This document shows positions 32,401 to 60,172 of a stretch of DNA of 64,000 nt, piece by piece. Position 1 is the first letter of the stretch. Each line of letters starts with the position of its first letter. Made by a program: the position numbers and the translations under genes. The notes beneath the pieces were generated by a model, which was not told the DNA's origin, did not search any database, and was given only the letters and a program-made list of their open reading frames with translations. Source of the DNA: Rotaria sp. Silwood1 (lineage: Eukaryota > Rotifera > Eurotatoria > Philodinida > Philodinidae). The DNA lies in NCBI GenBank assembly GCA_905250075.1, contig CAJNOP010000011.1, positions 3,404,824-3,468,823 of the forward strand, given 5' to 3'.

Positions 32401-34982
32401 CTAATCGCCATAGGGATAAAAAAGAAAGAATGACGGCTGCTCCACAAAATAAAGGTTCTATAGTTTTATCAATGCCATTTAGCATAATCGTCATTTACAT
32501 TGACAACAACAGTAGTAAGACTAGTAGAACTAGTGGAACTAGTAGTACATAGAGTCATTGATTTGTGAGATCTTGATGTCATTGTCAAAAAAAAAAAAGA
32601 AAAAAAAGCATCCGACCGAGGCAAATGTCACCCTTGAAATATTATCAACTGAGATTGAGTAATAATACATACGTAGGCACACGTGTCATCGATTGCTAAT
32701 GCAGATAGGTTGTTGTTGTTTGCTTGAGATTGATCTCAGCCCGATGAAGAGAGAGAGAGAAAGAGAGAAAGAAATAAAAAGAGAAGAAAACGGAAAACTC
32801 GAATAAACAGATCGGCAGCACTTATTACATAGATGCATACTAGACTCTACTACTGTTGCTGATAGTAGAACTAAAATGAATAGAAAATTCATTCATCGTA
32901 CTATTTTCCGATATCTCTAGTTTCCGTGTAAACGATTAGTAACAGCAAGAATATATAGCTATTTGTGTCTTTCTAACGTTTTTCTTATGGGTTCTCTTCA
33001 ACAATTATTTCCGTTTTTTTTCGATTCCAATAAATACACTTATATGTGTATATTTATATATATATTATAAATATGATGACGAGCTCCATTTGTATCTACA
33101 CGAATTAATGAGACAAAACAGATGGAAACACCATTGAAAGAAAACTAAAGCTATGTTACACTTTTGATAAATAATGAAAAGACTCCTTTAAAGATGGATG
33201 TGATAATGGTGATGATTATTGATGCGTTTCGATTAGCATCTATTTAACATCCCATTGGTTATATAAAACAATATAGATAGATTATGAATTTGTTAGTCGT
33301 CTATAAACCATTCGTATGATTATTGTTATGCAGAAAGAATGTCTTGTATCAATCAAGAAAGCAAAAGAACAAATGAATGAATAAATGCCATGAAAAATAT
33401 GATAGTTAACATAACATACATAAAAAAGAAATATATAACATTCATTTGATACAAGAACTAGACTTTGGATATTTTCAATTTTTAAAAATAAGAAAAATTT
33501 AATTCAAATTTTTTTTTTAAATTAATTCTTATGACTTATATTTAATCTAAACAAATGACCATATTCGATAATTAGAATAATTTCTACTATCTAAACAATC
33601 TATAACATTTCTGTGAATGTACAATGATGCAATACTTCATTTACTCTCTCTCTCTCTATGTATATATATATATATAATAATACATCGAATAGATAAGATG
33701 TTAAAGATACAGTAAAACTTTCCTACAATGTGGCGTTAAACAGATAGAAGAATGTATCAAAGAGTACCACCAAGGAAAGAAAAAATGAGCATACTATAAG
33801 TAGATTAACTGTGTAGAATATCTTGTCTTAAACCATAGTTACGCAAACAAAAAAAAAACAAATTAGATTGGAAATATTGTTTGAATAAAGATGAAGAAGT
33901 TTATTTTTATGACAACCAAATTTCATACATCATAATTCCCATAATTATAGAAGGAACGCTTGATATTTCTACATAGGAAATTGTCTTAATAAACATTTGT
34001 AAATCATGACTAGAATATTAATTGACTGCTCTTTTGAAAACGCCACAAGCAAATCAGTAGTATATTTATTATTTACAGTTATCTTTTTTTAGATATCATT
34101 AGCCTTTCAATAAGTTTCCTAATTCAGTTTATCTGACATTACTTACATCTTGTTGTCTCGAATATATTTTTTCTTGTATTAGACAACAATACTTATTTGG
34201 ATTCTTTCGAAGTCAATAATAAATGATCGATAAAAAACTTCATATTTAACAATAAAGAATATTTTATGAAATAATCTATTAATACCGATGAATTAAAAAG
34301 GACAAAGCAATACTGCCGTGTGAAGTAGAACATTTCTGTAGTGCTTCACGAGTTTTGATCTCTTTTTATTAAATACTTCCTACGACGTACGCATCAAAGG
34401 ATTGTAATTATCTGCCGCTATGATCTCGAGAACGGAAAGTCAGAAAAGACTCATTCAAATGCAAGGATAAAATTTTATGATTGAATCGATAGCATCCGTT
34501 TTTTTGTTCTTCAAAAGCATGTTTCAATTTACTACAGGAAGTCACCCAAAATTAAAAGCAAATTTCTGTACTTGCAAGCTTAGCAAGAAACAAGAAATAT
34601 TAGTCATCACTCTGATATCTGGGAATACACTTGATAATACACGATTATTTGTCCATCGTAGCTTCGCGGTCAAGTGAAACTCGAATGCCATCTAGTTTTG
34701 ATATTGATTTTATTGGTAAATAATTATTTTCTTATCTCGAGTGTTGAGTACATATGATAAGTGTTGATTATTGCAATTGCATTCTAATGATGAAGAAAAC
34801 AATATGTTTACATAACTTTTCTCTTTCTTTCGTTTTATTTTTATAGATTGATTTCTTTTCGAGATGTTTTTTGAAAACGCTATCTTTCTCTTGTTTATTG
34901 CATGTACATCAAATCGAATACTTTTACATTTCACTTTCATTCTTTCTATCGTTCTAGATAACATACTTTTAGTTCTTCTGTT
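29454..34982. other. 5.5-kb non-coding region upstream of TRPC
   Basis: It holds the presumed TRPC promoter and 5' UTR. Contents are A+T-rich DNA, CT- and GA-rich tracts (about 30050-30095, 32745-32790), a GTC-rich stretch (31630-31665) and TA repeats. I found no conserved exon. A 68-residue minus-strand frame at 32686-32892 starts like a signal peptide but continues into purine-tract translation, so I do not call it. Confidence 0.45.
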
Positions 34983-36408
34983 ATGAACATGGATCAAAAC
35001 ATTCCTACATCTATTAGTAATAATAAATTTCAAATACAAATCAATCATGATTACGATGATGGTAATGATTTAATAAAATCTCATCATCTGAATCAACATC
35101 ATTCATTTCGTTTAACATCATTAATTTTTCCAGTTTTATTAAGTTTAATTCTCATTATGGGTGCTTTAATTTTAATTATTAGTATTATTCGACTAAATAC
35201 ATGTCGTCAACAACGACTAGAACAAACTGAAGCACTTCTAGGATATAAACCAGATAGTCATGTAAGTCAAAACAAAAACCAGAAAACAGTATTAATTTTT
35301 CATATCATATAATAATTTATTTCTTTTTTTTTTATAGATGAAAACATAGTTACCATGTAATAAAACCAATATATTATCATCATATGTATGTCCAACTACA
35401 TTTATTCATTCATTATCAAATCCATTTCATTGTATTCCAAATCATTCACGCTGTCTTAAGTCAGGTCAACATAATTTACATTGTAAGTATTATAATTTAG
35501 TTGATCCGATTTATTGTCGTATTGTAATACGTCATTGGATTGAAAATGAATTAAAAACTGAACCTATAGAACGTTTTCATAATCCAATAAAAAAATCATT
35601 TATTATAATATACATGGATGGATAATTTTAATCATTAACTAGAACGTTTACTTATTGATAAACACTCAAAATGAGTATCTATTTCTAAGTCTCGATAGAC
35701 GAATTGGCATTACTATTCAAGAACAAGCTCATGATTATTTATTAAATGAACGTTGGACAAAAATCAAAAATAAATACAACACGACAACATGTTGTTTACA
35801 CACAATTAGATCCACAGACATATACAGTAAACAAAAAAAAAGAAAAAGAAAACTTATAAAGAAAAAAGAAAATATTAATTTTCAGTTTTCTTTTATATAG
35901 TGCTCGTATATCATCAGTATATGATAATGGTTCAGTAATCTAAGGTTTAATTCATACTTGTCCAAGTTTATCAATAGTTCCACCATATTTTCATGGTGTT
36001 GCTTGTAATGATATTTTTGTTTTATGGAGAGATTTTTCATAAACTTCAATTAAACAACAAGAAAGTTGGGCAATAATACGACATAATTATGAATTAATTA
36101 AACCATGTTTACCTGTTTTATTGGATCCATTTCATCGTTATTATTCATTATATGATAATTTAATGATTAAAATTAAAGATTTAAATGGTAATATACTTAC
36201 ACAATTTTTTACAGATATTAAACAGGCTACAAGATTTGAATTTCTCGATCAATGTAGTACAATCTAGATAGCTAATCAGACACATATGCAAACATTTCAT
36301 TCAACTAATGATCAAATATGGCTTGATTTTGAGGCATTTTATTATTTCATTCGGTTTATTTTTGATAAATTAAGTTTAAACAAAATTTTTACTTTTTTTC
36401 TTCATTAG
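34983..36408 (+). pseudogene. decayed single-pass membrane protein gene with multiple TAA/TAG stops
   Basis: Exon 1 (34983-35261) is intact: 93 residues with a strong hydrophobic segment (LTSLIFPVLLSLILIMGALI) about residues 44-66. It joins by a good GT/AG intron to 35338, where ATG AAA ACA is followed by TAG (35347). The frame then stays protein-like (CIPNHSRCLKSGQHNLHC; CRIVIRHWIENELK) until TAA at 35623. After frame shifts a further block (LSLDRRIGITIQEQAHDYLL) appears near 35690. A last block from 35901 (SSVYDNGSVI...LPVLLDPFHRYYSLYDNL) is cut by TAA at 35941 and 36040 and TAG at 36265, ending at 36406. No family is recognised. Retained introns argue against a retrocopy. Confidence 0.55.
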
Positions 36409-37574
36409 AATAAAAAAAACATTTAAAAAAATAGATTTGTCAACATCAATTAACATATTAGTTACAAATGAGTGCGTGCTTGAATACTTGTATATTTATA
36501 ACATTTTTATGATGTGCGAAATATAAGCTGTCGTACTGTTTTACCTACATATCTGGTTACCTTCTTAGTTTTTTTCTTTCATGGCTGTTTTTACATCAAT
36601 ATTCCTAATTTGAATCACACACTACACTAGTCATAGGAGTGTATTGTTTTAGTGCATGATTTCTCATATAAAAAAAACAATTATTCTGATGGCATTCAAA
36701 GACAACAATCGTAAATAATATACAAAGCTACGTATTACTTCTCAATAGACATATGCAGGACGTAGGAAAAGAGGAAACCCTTAATACCCACATCTCAAGA
36801 TGACATTAAATGCTCTTTTTTCCAAAAATAAATATTTCCGAAAAAGAAGAACTTATTAGAACAAAAATAAAAAGCTTGATAATTTTTTAAAATAATTATA
36901 TCTATAAATGAATAAATATTTAATAAATATTCGTTTACTTTTAGAACTTTAGATATCTTTTTTTTTTTATCTTACATAACAAAACAGAAGCAAATATCAG
37001 TTTAAAGTAACCAGAGATGTTACCTTTTTGAAGGACAAAATTTGTCTATTTACATTTTTTTTATCTTTCATGAAATTTTGTTAATAGAATAAAAATATAT
37101 TTAAACAATTGGAGTTTGTTTTTTTCTTTTGATTAAAATTAGAAATATATTTCTGTTATGATGAAAGACAAAATCAATGTTTTATTGCATCTATGAATAT
37201 AATTCCATCTATAGTAGGAATGTTTACAGTTAAGAATACTAAAGAGTAAAATACATATTCGTACAGTTCACACATAATGTATGAGTTTATATTTATATAT
37301 TTTTTTTTTTCTCTCAAATAATACCTATCGTTAGAAACGTGGTTATTGTCAATATTTGAGGCTAAGCCTCCTATTGTGAGCAATTATTTGTGCAAAATTT
37401 ATTTTCACCATCAACGAAGCCTATTTATGATTTGAGATCATACTCATAAACAAAAATAGACAGAAATAGAAAAGCAAAAAAGAGACTACGAAGTAACGAA
37501 ATTGAATTGAAGAATAATAAGCACCGTCAAAAAAAAAAACAAGAAAACAAAAGAAAACAAACAAATCAATGGTA
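36409..37574. other. intergenic region, no gene recognised
   Basis: A+T-rich sequence between the decayed gene and the 3' end of the ORP gene. Nothing recognisable was found. Confidence 0.45.
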
Positions 37575-40500
37575 CTAATAGATATCTGGACAATTGGCCC
37601 AATTTCGATGCCAATATTTTTCATTTGATATCCATACATCTTGTCCTGTTACTGAATGTTTGATGCGACGAAACCATCTAATATATTCACAAAAAAGAGA
37701 AAGCATTAAGTGTTTAATATTCTTCTAACATATGAAAGAAAAATTTATACCTCGGTTGCCATTCTTCTCGACGTTTTTCCATTGTTCGTCTTGTGGCACG
37801 TTGTTTTTCTTCTAGACGATCTTTTTCTTGCCCAGCTAAATCAATATCACCTTCTTCCATTTTACGAATATCTGGACGAAATCGTGAATCAGTTGGTGGT
37901 AATGGTGGTCGTGTTTTTTTATCTTCTTCTGTCCATTGATTAAGCGCCATAGTAAACAATGAGAAATTATAATACTATTAATAGAAAAATCATAAATATT
38001 ATTTTTGATTTATTCATATGAAAACAAAAATATATCTTTACTTGTGATGCATATTCTAATTTTGGCATAATTCTCCAAAGTGTAAGTGAATTTGGTGGAA
38101 GATTAAGTTGTTCATGTGACGGATCAACTTCAGGTAACTCTTCATCTAAATCTGTACTATCAATATCATTAGGTGTTGCTGTTGATGAATTTATTGTTTG
38201 TTGTTGAGGATATTTTGATGAATTTTTTATTTCTTTTTTTTGTTGTTTTAAAAATAATTCAAAACGATCAATATCTATGGAATATAATGAATCTGTCCAA
38301 TAACCATATAAACCCCGTACTTTACGTTTTCTAATTAAAAGAAATCATATATATGTATATTAATACTTATAATTAAAATATCAAAAAAAGAAGAGTCAAT
38401 CTAATATCTTACTGTGAATCATAAATATAACCTTCAACTTTATGTAATTCTTTTGATGACCATGAATATGGTTTAAAATTTAAAATAGCTTTCATTTTAT
38501 TTGAATGATTAAGTATTTCCATAGTACCATGCTTTAATTAAAGAAACAAAAGAAAAATTTTTTTTTGTTTTTTAAATCAAAATATATTCGTACATATTCA
38601 AACCAAAGTCGTCCAACAACAATATTATGAATTGTACATGTTACACTTTCCCATGTATAAATTTCTTTATGTCTAAAACACATACCAAAGAAAAATATTT
38701 TTATAATGAATTTCTTTACGTGCGTGTGTTGTTTTCATTTACCGTTTAAGTTCAAGTGTTAATAAACCTTTTGGATTAACTTCCATATTTTTAACAGCAA
38801 ATCTTGCTTTAGGTAAAATACTACCGTAAAATCGCCATCGATCACCGTTATCTTTTGACTCACATGTAAATGCACTAACTGGTGGATGATGACTTACTTG
38901 TTCACTCATATAACGAAATGGTAAATCATCACTAATAGATGAAAAATAAAAGACTTTATTTAGTTAAAATTGTTTTATAACTAACTGAACAAATTCATAT
39001 GTTTCACCCAGTAGTGGATTAAATGGTTTTGATAAACGATCAATATTACTTGATATTGATGATACAGCAAATGCTGCGACATACTTTTTGATAAAATAAA
39101 TTCAGTCAAATCAAATATGATAAATATATAGGAATAAATATACCTGCATTCGCATTATTGGGTCAGTACATTCATCGGCTCGATCAAGTAAATATGAATA
39201 AAGCACATTTTCCGTAAAACGTTGAAGAAATGAAACCGGTTCATTCCACACTATCGGCATTGATATTTTCGATAATTCCTAATAAATTAAAAGACATGAT
39301 TTCTTTTTTTTTTTCTTAATATTGAAATGTAATTTTTAACAATCGTCTATAATCAAAATAAAAAAAAAAGAATAAACGAAGCTTCGAGATTTAATTCATT
39401 CGGTTTATATTGAAGAGTTTTGCCATTGTTTTTCATCATAGCAAAAAAAGAATTCAATAGTAATCATTGACAAATTATTAAAAAAAAAAAGTAATAACAG
39501 TATTGTGTTCTCGTTAAGTGATTTCCTGTTGATGAATGAAATTTTCACACAACACTAACAACAGTAGGTTCCCAAGTGATAAATCGCTTTTAAGCTGGAA
39601 CTATATTTAATTAATACGATCTGCTGTGAGCTGGTAAACACTGTAGAATGATTCGAACTGCTGAGCCTTACTTTCTGAGATATCAAGTTTTTAGAAAGCT
39701 TTTGTCTTGCTGGACATTATTTTGCAAGCAAAATCATATACTCAAATTTCGAGCTGAAACTTTGCCCATATAAAGACGCCGATTAAAGTAACTGGTGGAA
39801 AAAAACTTTCAAATTTTTTGACTAAGTCTCACCAAGATACGAATTTTCCAAAATATCGGCACATTGTCATTGTTATCGTAAAAAAATTTCGATATTTTAC
39901 AATATTCATATCTTAAAGAGACTTTATAAAAAATTCAGAAATTTTTTTCTACAATCTATTCTAATTGGTGCATATAACCTAGACAAAGTTTCCAGTCAAA
40001 GTCCATTGAAAACTCGTTATCTCAGCAATAAAAATCTGGTAGCTCGAATCATTCAAGAGTATTTACATACTCACTAAACGTTATCGATTGAATCAAGTCC
40101 AGATTTAAAAGCAATTTATCATTTGGGGACTTTCTTTCGTAAGTAATACGATCTCTATCAGAAGTAATCTTTTTCAAACTGAATAATCTATCGATCTCAA
40201 GTTAATTCGAAGTCGTTAATCTCTAAAAACTTAAAGCTACTTGATGAAGTCAATGTAATGTTAATGATACCATAATATTTATTGTCATTGCTAATTCTTA
40301 ATAAAAAAAAAAAAAAAATATTATGCATTCAATGAGATAATCAATTATCGTACAACAATATTGAATCATAGTCGAACTATACTCAAAACTTGTGCATCAA
40401 TATGAATCTTTTCAATTAGAGTTACATGAACCGAAATATTTCTAGGCAAAAATTGAATTATATCTCGAAACTTAATATTATCTTTTTAATTAACAGATAA

Positions 40501-43414
40501 TTTTATTTATGTTACATTAAATTATTTACTTTTCCAATACATTGCTTAAGTATACTCCAAATACTAATTTGTGATCGATCAAACATTGGTGCAGGAAGTT
40601 TAGTTCTAAATAAAATAATAAGCAAAAACGAAAGAAAGTGAATTTTTCTTTCAGAATAAAAATTCTTTTTTCTTTTTTTTATTTTAATTAACTAACAAAT
40701 ACAAATCTTCAACATACCTTCTTCCATTGTTCTTTATTGTAAGAGATACTCTCTCCATATGTATTGAAATAATAAAAGAAGTAGTTGTGTAAAAAAAGGC
40801 AGAAGAAAATGAAACTTTCTACAAATTGATTTTATTGTAAATTACATACTATTTATGACCGAATCAAATGTACTTTATCACTGAATATGTTAAGGTCGAA
40901 TAAGAATTAAAAAAGCACGAATTTACTTGTTCTTATATTCACTCCTCTTTTTTTTTGTACTTTGAATGAGGTTAGAATTCATAGGTTGTTTTTTTATGCA
41001 TCGATTTATTTGTTGCCTAATCGTTTGAAAGAAAATGTATGCAATGACTTGGTTTTTTTTGTCTTATTGAATATCAATTGATTAAAGAAAAGCGACAATA
41101 TTGTCGCAAAAGACTAGATGCTTGCTAATTTATATAGTCCTATTTTCTCTTTATTTTGATCACGCCACCTATTCAAATTTATGCGTTGCGTCTAAGCACA
41201 GCGTCAGAAAAAAGAAAAAAAAATGTGTTAGAAAGAGAAAGATAATATATGAGATGATTAGAAAGAGTGTTACTTAGAAATGAAAGAGAAATGAGAAAAA
41301 AGAACTGTCCTTCGAGTCATTTGTAGTGCGAGATGTAAAGAAGAAAAGTTTAAATTATGCTCTTAGATTCCACGTACCGACCGAATTGTTGACGAGAAAA
41401 AGTATTCCAATTTCGCATCAAATCTCGTTGAATACCAGTGGTATAATGATCCGTATCTACGAAATAAAACAAAAATCATTTTTTATTGGTATGTCATATA
41501 AAAATTGAATGGTAATCTGGTTGACAATATTTAAATGTATTCAAGTGAATAATAGTTAATGACAGCTGGGCATAAAAATAGTTCTCGAAGAATATAAATA
41601 ATGAAAGGACTCGATCACTTCAAAAGTATATAATAAATATAAATATAGAATTTATCATTATGTAAGAAAATATATTTATCATTAATAAAACTTTATAAAA
41701 TTTCGATATAGTATTTTTAACAATAGAATGATTTATTGTTCATAAAATGCTTTTTGTATATAAATATTGATTTTCATTTTTTGCATATGAAAATGATAAA
41801 AATGTCATAATAAATAGCTATCGATAGAAGCTAAATTAAAGTCATTTGTTGACTTTTATAAATTCGTAAACATCGTCTTTTCTTTTGTAATTTTTGAAAT
41901 GATTTATAAATGGTTATCACGAAAATCGTTCATTACGCTATAGTAATTCTACTGTTCAAGCATAGCTATTTAATTATTAATAACTTAAAACACAGAATGA
42001 CGTAGAACTAATATTACAATAACAATAAATACGCCCTTTGACCATTTTTGAAAAAAAAACACTCTTGGAAAGTACGTGACTACCACAGATTGTAATTCAA
42101 TTTATTTAAGATAAAATGTTTTTTTTAAAGAGAGCTTTTCTTTCCTTGAGATAACAGTATATATGTAAAATAATAAATGAAATAGTTAATTCATTTTATT
42201 AAAACAAATCGAAGTTCTATATGTATTAATAATGTCCTTGTTTTTTTTTCCAATAGACAACAAAACATTCTTTAGCAAAAATATGATTCATTCTATGATA
42301 TTAGATATATTAATCTCAACATCAATAAGAATTTGTTCGATTACAATTAATCTCAAAATTGACAAATTTTTATGTTTTTTCTCATAATCGCTTTCAGTAT
42401 TAAGAAACTTGTTTTTGATATAGAACTAAAAGAAAATAAGAATTGAATTATCAATTCTATTTATCTTAAATAATAATAATAATAATATATGAAGATACTT
42501 ATACCAATATTATCTCTTATTTATATGATGATGACAAATATTTTTCATTTTATTTGACTCATCATTGAATTACTAGAATCACCAAGATAACAAAAGAAAC
42601 ATCGAGATGATTAACTAAAATATTATCATTTGAAAATAGAATTCAAGCAATACTGTATACGTTTAATATATGAAATAAATAATAAATTATGAACATGAGA
42701 ATTCTCATTAACTTAATGGATATTTAGTACAGATTAATCAGTAGTAGTTCATTGTTTTATTGACAATATGAATATTATATGACTCAAAAAAAAAACAGAA
42801 AGCTCATATAATAAACATCAACTCTTTTGGACATTACTTTCAATAATTTCTCTTATATATACACAAAATATGAAAACAAACAGAACAAATCTCTTGAGAA
42901 TATGTCTTTGTTAAATGTCCTTAGTGAATCTAATTAATATTTCTTTTTCTTTGTAACTTTGATAAATAAAATCGAAACTCAGAGGAATTTATACAAAGAA
43001 ATAATTATTATAAAACTCTACAAAATTATTAATAATTGTTAAAAATAAACTAAAAAAAAAATATATATATGTTTTGTAATTTCAATAAATATTTTGAATT
43101 CTTTTTTACATAATAATGACTATATAAGAGAAAAAAATTTGTTTAATTATTATATAGAATAAAAAAGTATAGAATGTCTTTACTTTAGATATTTATCTGG
43201 TGTATTCCTACTAAATAAATACTGGTTTTATATTAATATTTACTATCTCGGAAGAACAACAAAATTATCATTTTCAAATAGTTGATTCAATATCATATGA
43301 AATGTAAGAAAAAAAAAACCCAAAAGAAAAACGAAAAAAAAAAAAAAGGAAAATTTAAAATCTTTCGATACCATTAGCATCATAGAACTCATCATCACTA
43401 TTATTGTCAGTCAT
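37575..43414 (-). CDS. oxysterol-binding-protein-related protein, ORP1/ORP2 type, 11 exons
   Basis: Exons in order: 43414-43372, 40748-40718, 40605-40530, 39278-39144, 39083-38986, 38931-38743, 38672-38594, 38531-38413, 38330-38042, 37974-37751, 37677-37575. The product is 461 residues, the size of PH-less short ORPs. Exon 1 gives [14 protein letters not shown] with an FFAT-like motif EFYDANV (residues 9-15) for binding VAP proteins at the ER. The lipid-binding ORD follows: [41 protein letters not shown], signature [12 protein letters not shown] (about 138-149), [11 protein letters not shown] (about 378) and C-terminus NCPDIY, matching human ORP2 order. It moves sterol or phosphoinositide between membranes at contact sites. 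An ATG at 40758 could start a shorter form lacking the FFAT motif. Confidence 0.95.
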
Positions 43415-44714
43415 TTTCTTTTTATTGTAATTTGTTAGATTAAATCTAAATAACAATAATAAATGATATTATTTTAAAAAAAAAAGCAATTTTCTTTTGT
43501 AGTTTTTGACTTACATTTATCAGATAAATTTACTAGAAAATCTTCCTATTGATGAAACATAATAACATTAATTAAAATAAATAAATCTAGAAATTACAAA
43601 GAAAAAAGAAAGAATGTGTTACTTTTTTTCTTTTTCTTTTTGGCTATACTTAAAAAAGAAATTATTTCGAATGTTTCACCACTGTCAACGTGGTTTTAGT
43701 GTGAGCTTTAAAAAAATGAGTGAGAGAAAGTGTTCTCTTACGTTGTTTTTTTTTTTTTTTTTGTTTCCTTTTTTTCTTGTTGCTGCTATCTTTTATCATA
43801 TGCTGACATTAACATTCACTTTTTTCTCTTTTCGTCATCAATGGGCACATTGTATTTTGGCAATGTCAATGAATGTTTGTGGACAACAGACAAAGGTGAT
43901 ATGTAAATATAACAAAAAAATAGAGAGATTCGTTATGTGATGAAAGAAAAAGAAAGAAAGAAAAATTATATTCATGTTTTTTAGTTGCTGTTAAGTTTTC
44001 TTTTGTTCTTCTTCTTCCTCTCCCTTTTTTCGTTCGATTGAACGCAATTATAGTCAGAAGGATCAACGATCGGATTGAAACTATGTAAGAGTTTAACAAG
44101 GAGAAATTCATTATGCACGAGAACTTCTGTTCGTATGTTTACATTACACATTTATACGTAAAACATGATATTTTCTTATTCAATATGAAAAAAAAAAAAG
44201 ATAAATTAGGAAAAATTAGCTTAAAGATTTTTGTTTTTCTCTATAATCTTGTATCAGTTGAAAATAGTTGGTGAATAATAATTAAATAAACAATTACAAT
44301 TGACAGATGTCATATCAATTAGAGGGAAAAAAAGAACAATAAAGAAATAATGCCCAAACATAGACTTTTCCAATACATGTTATTGTTAACACACACTAGA
44401 TCTAATGAAAAATATAACAAAATTAATCAATGTATATAGATAGTCTCTTGAGTTTTATATGAAATAGAAATTGTAGCACTGCCTGATTCTTTATATCAAA
44501 GTTTATATATATATATATATATGCAGTATTTGAAACGGAAAATTTTGACTGCTTCTTCGACTAAAACTTGGTCAGCTTTGATTGCTCCAGATGGTGTTAT
44601 CATTATATTTGATACAACACAATAACAAATAAAAAAGCGTCAAAATTGTGAAACTTTCATTAATTCTTAAACTTTTTAATTATATATTTTGTCAAGTACG
44701 AGAACAGCATCAGA
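43415..44714. other. upstream region of the ORP gene
   Basis: Part of the 2.66-kb space between the divergent ORP and USP32-like starts. A+T-rich, with poly-T/poly-A runs and a TA microsatellite near 44503. Short frames here (43614-43940, 43866-44111) follow homopolymer runs and look non-coding. Confidence 0.45.
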
Positions 44715-45212
44715 CTACCCTAGCAGACAAACATTTTCAAAAACGCGTTTAAACGCACAAGAAAAGGGCTTAAAATTCATAAAAAGTGGACGTGTTTGGC
44801 TCACAATCACGGTTCCCGACTGTCAGCGAAAAACGACCACTTTTTACCCTTTTTGTACGCTTAAACGCGTTTTCAGCAAAAAAAACGGTGATAAACACGT
44901 GTAAACGCATAAGACGATCATAAAAAGTTGTTATCTTTTTCATACTCATAAATCACAGTCATAATTACAATCACAGTTCACGAAAAGGAAAAAGATAGCT
45001 ACTTTTTATGTTCTTTTTATGTGTTTATACGAGTTTTCAAGCGTGTTTTTGCTGAAAACGCGTTTAAACGCACAAAAAGGGCAAAAAGTGGTCGTTTTTC
45101 ACTGACAGTCGGGAGCCGCGATTGTGAGCCAAACATGTCCACTTTTTATGGATTTTAAGCCCTTTTTTATGCGTTTAAACGCGTTTTTGAAAATGTTTGT
45201 CTGCTTGGGTAG
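44715..45212. mobile_element. 498-bp palindromic element rich in GTTTAAAC
   Basis: Ends are CTACCC(T/A)AGCAGACAAAC inverted repeats, continuing into AACGCGTTTAAACGCA. Arms of about 200 bases are largely complementary (blocks GTTTGGCTCACAATC and GGTCGTTTTTC recur inverted), and the centre near 44960 is less so. The short frame at 44689-44904 is only a by-product. No convincing target duplication. It lies between the divergent ORP and USP32-like start codons. Confidence 0.75.
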
Positions 45213-46073
45213 AGGATTCAACATTGACTAAGTTTCGCTTGAAAAATTTGCAGCTGCAATTACCACAAATATGCAATCTTTAGTATTGAAAAATCAGGAA
45301 TCACTGTATATCTCGTAAGATATATTTCAATATGATGAAAACCTTTCAATCTTTCATATTAGTTGTCTAATTAGCAAATGCTTATTCTATTATCGAGTAA
45401 TCAATCTTGATAAAATCTTTTAGAAGACTTTTGCTATATTGTATACTCAAAATTATTGGAAGACTCATATTTTCTATTATCTTTATTATAATATTTACAT
45501 TTAAGATGTTTATAATAAAAATTTTAAAAATCCAATACTTATTCATTATTAAATAATCAATATCTAAACAATTATTATAAGTACTAAAAATACTGTAGAC
45601 AGAAGACATGTCTGTTTTTTTTTCTATTTGCATTAAAAACATTTTTTTTACATTATACTATCTAATTTCGAGATTTTGCTTTGAATGCGTCATTATTTAA
45701 ATTAAAATTTGTTTCTTCAAACAAGAAAACAATTTGACAGCTTAGAAACCTTATTTAACAGTTAAAAGGATTCGAACAAATCTACGGTCTGTTCTGAAAT
45801 TAGAAAGCAAAAGATGACGCTCTATTCTGATTAGTATATATTCCAATAAATTTTTATTTTTTACTTCAACAACCAATAGAACTATCGATGACAAATAAAA
45901 TGAATCAGTATGACAGAAAAATGAAGGAAAAAAGGAAAAAAAAATTTTTTTTCAAAGAAAGAAACACGAAATTCTTTTGTTTTTTGTCTACGTTGTTATT
46001 TGTTTTTTTTTCAAGATTGTGTCTTTTATTATGACAAATGGCTTGAGAATCGATTAAAAAGAAAATCAACACC
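45213..46073. other. upstream region of the USP32-like gene
   Basis: A+T-rich, no exon recognised. The start codon at 46074 lies in an ACCATGG context. Confidence 0.45.

Positions 46074-60172
<14,099 letters not shown>

Noticed and set aside
32686..32892. 68-residue frame starting with a signal-peptide-like segment
   Set aside because: After residue 35 it translates GA-rich repeats (SLSLSLF); no splice partners or family match.
38931..38986. Apparent missing splice donor after GETYEF in the ORP gene
   Set aside because: A proper GT donor (TTCA|GTTAGT) exists and gives FVHDDLPFRY in frame, matching ORP2 spacing.
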